A DNA stretch of 16,323 nucleotides from an uncultured Prevotella sp. (GTDB taxonomy: Bacteria; Bacteroidota; Bacteroidia; Bacteroidales; Bacteroidaceae). The notes beneath the pieces were generated by a model that was not told where the DNA came from, ran no database searches, and was given only the letters and a program-made list of their open reading frames with translations. This document shows positions 13,295 to 16,323 of the stretch, in pieces. The stretch's first letter is position 1; every line of letters begins with the position of its first letter. The translations under genes were made by a program, and so were the position numbers. The DNA lies in the NCBI GenBank assembly GCA_934215545.1, contig CAKQAD010000030.1:1-16323 (forward strand), given 5' to 3'.

Positions 13295-13407
13295 TTACTT
13301 CCCGTTGGTCAGTGGGTCTTCGACAAATCTCGGGACTAAATAATCAGAGTAAAGAAAAATTCTCTAATTCTCAAATTCGGGACCAAAAAAAATAAAAAAT
13401 TCGGGAC
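13295..13407 (+). repeat. Intergenic repeat block 5 (core at 13295-13336)
   Basis: An intact 42-bp core is followed by CAGAGTAAAG, AATTCTCTAATTCTC and CGGGAC boxes in A-rich DNA. It lies just beyond the terminator of the secreted-protein gene, between the convergent AraC-type and secreted-protein genes. Confidence 0.88.
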
Positions 13408-13440
13408 AAAAAAATCCTTGCAGGCAGATACCTGCAAGGA
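13408..13440 (-). terminator. Intrinsic terminator of the secreted-protein gene
   Basis: On the minus strand TCCTTGCAGG (13440-13431) pairs perfectly with CCTGCAAGGA (13424-13415) around a 6-base loop, followed by seven T (13414-13408). It lies about 100 bases after the stop codon. The stem sequence CCTTGCAGG is close to that of the terminator at 6246-6292. Confidence 0.88.
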
Positions 13441-13537
13441 CTATCATACTACTTTTTAAAATCGTCTGAAGCACCTCTGTGCTTCATTCTATTGTCTCAC
13501 GACAAATGTATCACGTGTTATGTGTTTCAAAGAAAAT

Positions 13538-15448
13538 TTACTTTACGAGCACCTTCTTGCCATTCTGGATATATAGTCCGCGTGGCAATCCCTCGAGGGT
13601 GTTGCCCACACGCTGGCCCTGAATGGTGTACACGGTGGTGTCGGTGATCACAGCGTCGTCGGTGCCGATGGCGTCGATAGATGTCTCTACGCCGTCAAGG
13701 TTGGCACGCAGCAACTTTGCGTTGGTGCCTGAAGGCACTATAAAGTAGGCACGCATGCCCTTCATCACTGCCTTTGCTTCATTCTCTGGCTTCATGAACT
13801 TACCGTCACTAACTATAAACAGGTTGGAACCGTCGGTGGCGAGCGTTGTGAGGCCGTAGGTGCCTTTCATGCCCCAACCGGTGGCTACGTCCACCTGATT
13901 TGGCTCGCCGGCAACGATGTCGACTCCATAAAAGGTAGGGTTGGTAACGGCTGTTGAAGGCTTCAGCAGGTAAGGCTGACCGGCGGTGATAGCACCACCC
14001 TCAACAGCGTTGAAGTTCATCACATTGTTCAGTACATTGTCTAAGGTGCAGAGCTCATAGGTGCCAAACAGCGTTGCCATTGTCTCGGCATTCACGTCGA
14101 ATGGCAAGCAGATGGTGTTCCACTGACCAGCCACAAACGAGCGCTTCAGTGCCACCGTTACATTGTTCTGACCCTCGAAAGTGTTTACGGCTGCCTCGTC
14201 GAGGGTGTTGTCGGTAGTGGTGCCGAGGTTGTCGACTCCTACAATGCGGATATAGTTGTAGGTGGCGTTGTAGCTCTTGTTATTCTCACCAGTACCCACC
14301 TTCACTCTGTTCTTAGCTGTTATTTTCTGCCACTTATGATTTGTAGCCTCGTGGTTATATATCTTAGAGCCATTAATCATTGTGCCATTATCCTTAGAAA
14401 GATCAAGATTCATTATCTTGTCTGCAGGCACTGCATATTCACCTGAATTACCATTATCAGCACCATTAATAACTAAGAATGCAGAGAATGTGGAGTTACC
14501 TTTTGTCCAATAGCAATGTATATTAGGGTCATTGGCACTGCTTGCATTAAAACTCTTAAAGTCGCCATCACCAGTAGTCATAGCGAAGAAGTCGTTCTCG
14601 CCAGTACAGGTAGAGAGGTCCACCTGTGCCACTATCTTCTGAGTGTTCCAATCGATGTCAGACACCACCTCAAACTGAGCTGATGCCTTGAATGGGAATG
14701 TCTTGCCTTCAGGCACTAACTCCTTTATCACTTTGCCTGCATCGGGGTTGGGGCGTGTTGATGTAATCACGGCATCTGACTCTACAGGAACGGGAGTACC
14801 ATCGTTATTCATCAATCTAACGCTCTTATATGTACCATGCATACGGCCCGTACCTTCCTCACTGCCGATTGTCATGTTTTGCTGGAAGAAATCATCTCCA
14901 ATGTCCGATGGAGAGAATACTGTTATGGTTGAGCCGTTCTCGCCAAGAGTAACTTGCAAACCATCAGCCTTACTCATCTTGAACACAAGATGACTTCTTA
15001 CGCTATCAACAAAACCGTCTTTGTGATGATCGGTTTTATCTGCGTTGGTTTTAAAGACATAGCAATTCAGATAGTTACTATTCCAAAAAGAATAAACATG
15101 ACAACGGGCAGGATGCGACTTTGCTGAGTTGTTATCGGCATCTTTGTCGCACACTCCCCACCAGTCTAAACGCTCACTTTCTGCCACCGTTGCACCAACA
15201 ATGCTAAAAAGGTTTTCAGTACCATTTGTAGAACATTTAGAGCCATCGATTACAACCTCAAGATACTGGTTGTTCCAATCGATAGAGAAGTTCGATTTCC
15301 AAACTTCTCCAGCAGGAGAATAATCTTTCAATTGTGCGAATGTTTTAAGTGCACCTGCCTTTCCCTGTTCAGCAGACGCATTACCCCCCCCTAAAAATAT
15401 GCAAAGGAGGGCAACGAGAAATACTCGTGTGTAGAATTTCTTTGTCAT
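13538..15448 (-). CDS. Secreted protein with duplicated N-terminal domain and Bacteroidetes C-terminal tail; function unknown
   Basis: The protein has 636 residues from the ATG at 15448. The frame can extend five codons to a TTG at 15463, but the ATG gives MTKKFYTRVFLVALLCIFLG, a normal signal peptide with probable cleavage after NASA (about 26). Two homologous domains follow: about 50-213 and 255-404. They share a start (SIDWNNQYLEVVIDGSKCS...ENLFSIVG versus DIDWNTQKIVAQVDLSTCT...NDFFAMTTG) and an end (TYKSVRLM versus TYNYIRIV), so the pair arose by internal duplication. Residues about 430-600 carry the LKRSFVAGQWNTICLPFDV module common in Prevotella-type surface proteins. The last 30 residues, VYTIQGQRVGN...GLYIQNGKKVLVK, are a tail frequent on exported Bacteroidetes proteins, perhaps a sorting signal. 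There is no lipobox, catalytic motif or recognised carbohydrate-active family. Export to the envelope or outside is likely; the role is unknown. Confidence 0.85.
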   Translation of the reverse strand: MTKKFYTRVFLVALLCIFLGGGNASAEQGKAGALKTFAQLKDYSPAGEVWKSNFSIDWNNQYLEVVIDGSKCSTNGTENLFSIVGATVAESERLDWWGVCDKDADNNSAKSHPARCHVYSFWNSNYLNCYVFKTNADKTDHHKDGFVDSVRSHLVFKMSKADGLQVTLGENGSTITVFSPSDIGDDFFQQNMTIGSEEGTGRMHGTYKSVRLMNNDGTPVPVESDAVITSTRPNPDAGKVIKELVPEGKTFPFKASAQFEVVSDIDWNTQKIVAQVDLSTCTGENDFFAMTTGDGDFKSFNASSANDPNIHCYWTKGNSTFSAFLVINGADNGNSGEYAVPADKIMNLDLSKDNGTMINGSKIYNHEATNHKWQKITAKNRVKVGTGENNKSYNATYNYIRIVGVDNLGTTTDNTLDEAAVNTFEGQNNVTVALKRSFVAGQWNTICLPFDVNAETMATLFGTYELCTLDNVLNNVMNFNAVEGGAITAGQPYLLKPSTAVTNPTFYGVDIVAGEPNQVDVATGWGMKGTYGLTTLATDGSNLFIVSDGKFMKPENEAKAVMKGMRAYFIVPSGTNAKLLRANLDGVETSIDAIGTDDAVITDTTVYTIQGQRVGNTLEGLPRGLYIQNGKKVLVK

Positions 15449-15966
15449 AAGTGTCAAAATCAAATGTTGTTGATAATTGTTTTTTCTAATTCTCGAATTT
15501 GTATTTATATGTGTTGTCTATGAACCAACCAACGGCAATGCCATGTGCATGCTAAAGGGTAGAGCAACCAAGGCTCTGCAAGCGGATGCCTGCATGCCGA
15601 TGCCGAAAATCAATTCTGTTAGTAAATATTACGTTTCAATTCTAAATAATCTGCTCGCCCCACCCCACACACTCTCAATGTGCAACAGCTAAGGGCTCCG
15701 CAATGTCATAGTTAACAATGTCGTAGTTAGACAAGTGTCATTAGCGATTGTTGTGCGCACGCTGATTGTGTCATATTAACCAATCGTGCGTAAATATAGT
15801 ACATATATCTCATGCAAAATTAGTACAAATATATCGAATAAAACTATCCATTAATGCATTTTAACAGATTTAACCCTAATCGGGCGGTTAGATTTGGGTT
15901 TAACGAACTATTGATATTAATAATCAATAAGATTTGCCATGTAATATGTTTATTAATGACAGGTTC
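15449..15966. other. Gene-free spacer, probably including a long leader of the secreted-protein gene
   Basis: No credible gene was found. The best minus-strand -7 motifs are at 15815-15822 (TAATTTTG) and 15826-15833 (TATATTTG), about 370 bases before the ATG at 15448. The interval between has some potential stems, for example AGAGC with GCTCT (about 15561-15577, minus strand). The part next to the Fic-like gene is very AT-rich, with a 7-bp dyad TATTGAT/ATCAATA at 15909-15929. None of the repeat families of the other spacers occurs here. Confidence 0.6.
15815..15833 (-). promoter_or_regulatory. Tandem Bacteroidetes -7 motifs upstream of the secreted-protein gene
   Basis: On the minus strand TATATTTG (15833-15826) and TAATTTTG (15822-15815, followed by C) both match TAnnTTTG, 11 bases apart. 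If either is used for the gene at 13538-15448, its 5' leader is about 360 bases long. In AT-rich DNA such matches can arise by chance. Confidence 0.4.
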
Positions 15967-16323
15967 CTAATCGTTGGCCATCAAATACGAACAGTACTTA
16001 TTGAGCATATTAGATAGAGATATATCTCCCTTTTGGTAACGCTCTGCATCAAGTGGCAATATTCTTTCACAAACCTTTCTATTACCTTTGAATAAGGCAT
16101 TGAGATATGGTATGCCATTCTCTTGGGTAATACTTATATCAGTAAAGAATTGTGTGAGGTCATCTGCATCAAATACAATGGAATAGCTTGGTCGCTTGGC
16201 TCCAGGAATGTCTTCTACCAATATGTTCTTGCAGACGAGGTCTTGTATGTCACGTATGGCTGTGTCTTTGGAACACTTAGCCAAGGATGCCCAAGTCTTA
16301 GACGTTATCTTTGCCTCATAGCC
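15967..16323 (-). CDS. Probable Fic-family protein, C-terminal part (gene continues beyond window)
   Basis: The frame is open to the window edge and ends with TAG at 15967-15969; about 118 residues are visible. The visible start, EAKITSKTWASLAKCSKDTA, followed by IRDIQDLVCKNILVEDIPG and PSYSI, has the form of the winged-helix segment that ends many Fic/DUF4172 proteins (an xxSxxTAxRDLQDLVxKGxL pattern followed by a wing ending in SY.I). The Fic catalytic motif HPFxxGNGR would lie further upstream and is not in the window. After the wing there are about 70 further residues (FDADDLTQFF...LNKYCSYLMAND), so there is a C-terminal extension I do not recognise. The gene could equally be another protein with a DeoR/Fic-like winged helix. 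If Fic, it would modify a protein target, usually by AMP transfer. No close partner gene is visible. Confidence 0.55.
   Translation of the reverse strand, partial: GYEAKITSKTWASLAKCSKDTAIRDIQDLVCKNILVEDIPGAKRPSYSIVFDADDLTQFFTDISITQENGIPYLNALFKGNRKVCERILPLDAERYQKGDISLSNMLNKYCSYLMAND

Noticed and set aside
15477..15692. Plus-strand frame of 71 codons in the spacer
   Set aside because: No family resemblance, no promoter motif or ribosome site near its start, and it lies antisense to the presumed leader of the secreted-protein gene.

Overview
The window is chromosomal DNA from a member of the Bacteroidota, most likely order Bacteroidales and close to Prevotella/Segatella. The evidence is the set of protein families (a GH92 mannosidase, a NagB-like/PIG-L fusion, a membrane-anchored AraC regulator, a secreted protein with the QGQRV...NGKKVLVK tail), the Bacteroidetes-type -7 promoter motif TAnnTTTG in front of several genes, and A-rich rather than GGAGG ribosome sites. 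The genes are ordinary GC-balanced housekeeping and glycan genes. They are separated by unusually long, AT-rich, highly repetitive spacers. No tRNA, rRNA, CRISPR array, transposase or integrase was seen.

Layout. 1-216: repeat block. 217-1833: folP-cdaA operon on the minus strand (folate synthesis and c-di-AMP synthesis). 2045-2224: a 59-residue DUF4250 protein on the plus strand, divergent from folP. 2225-2677: repeat block. 2678-4021: MATE transporter (plus). 4022-4292: a dyad-symmetric array of TTTTGAATT / AATTCAAAA words between the convergent MATE and murF genes. 4293-5648: murF (minus). 5649-6245: murF promoter and repeat block. 6325-10553: minus-strand pair, GH92 alpha-mannosidase followed by the NagB-like/PIG-L fusion, ending in a clear terminator. 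10554-11471: divergent spacer with a 22-bp-period tandem array, a repeat block and two promoters. 11472-12638: membrane AraC-type regulator (plus). 12639-13537: second AATTCAAAA array, a candidate minus-strand small RNA and another repeat block. 13538-15448: secreted protein with an internal duplication (minus). 15449-15966: spacer. 15967-16323: C-terminal part of a probable Fic-family protein (minus), cut by the window end.

How the genes relate. folP and cdaA are 18 bases apart and probably co-transcribed. The GH92 enzyme would release mannose from glycans outside the cytoplasm, and the downstream fusion looks like a cytoplasmic amino-sugar protein, so the pair may belong to glycan use. The divergent AraC-type regulator could control them, but that is inference. 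MATE, murF and the secreted protein look like independent transcription units.

The most unusual content lies between the genes. A 42-bp core occurs six times with no mismatch, plus one truncated copy. It sits in composite blocks built from a few recurring words: CTAATTCTCTAATT runs, CGGGA(C/G)A boxes, and perfect mini-hairpins with 3-base loops. Two further families (AATTCAAAA dyad arrays that begin at stop codons, and ATTAATG arrays) each occur as a pair in inverted orientation. A second notable point is that the NagB-like domain of the fusion has lost three of the four catalytic residues of true glucosamine-6-phosphate deaminases.
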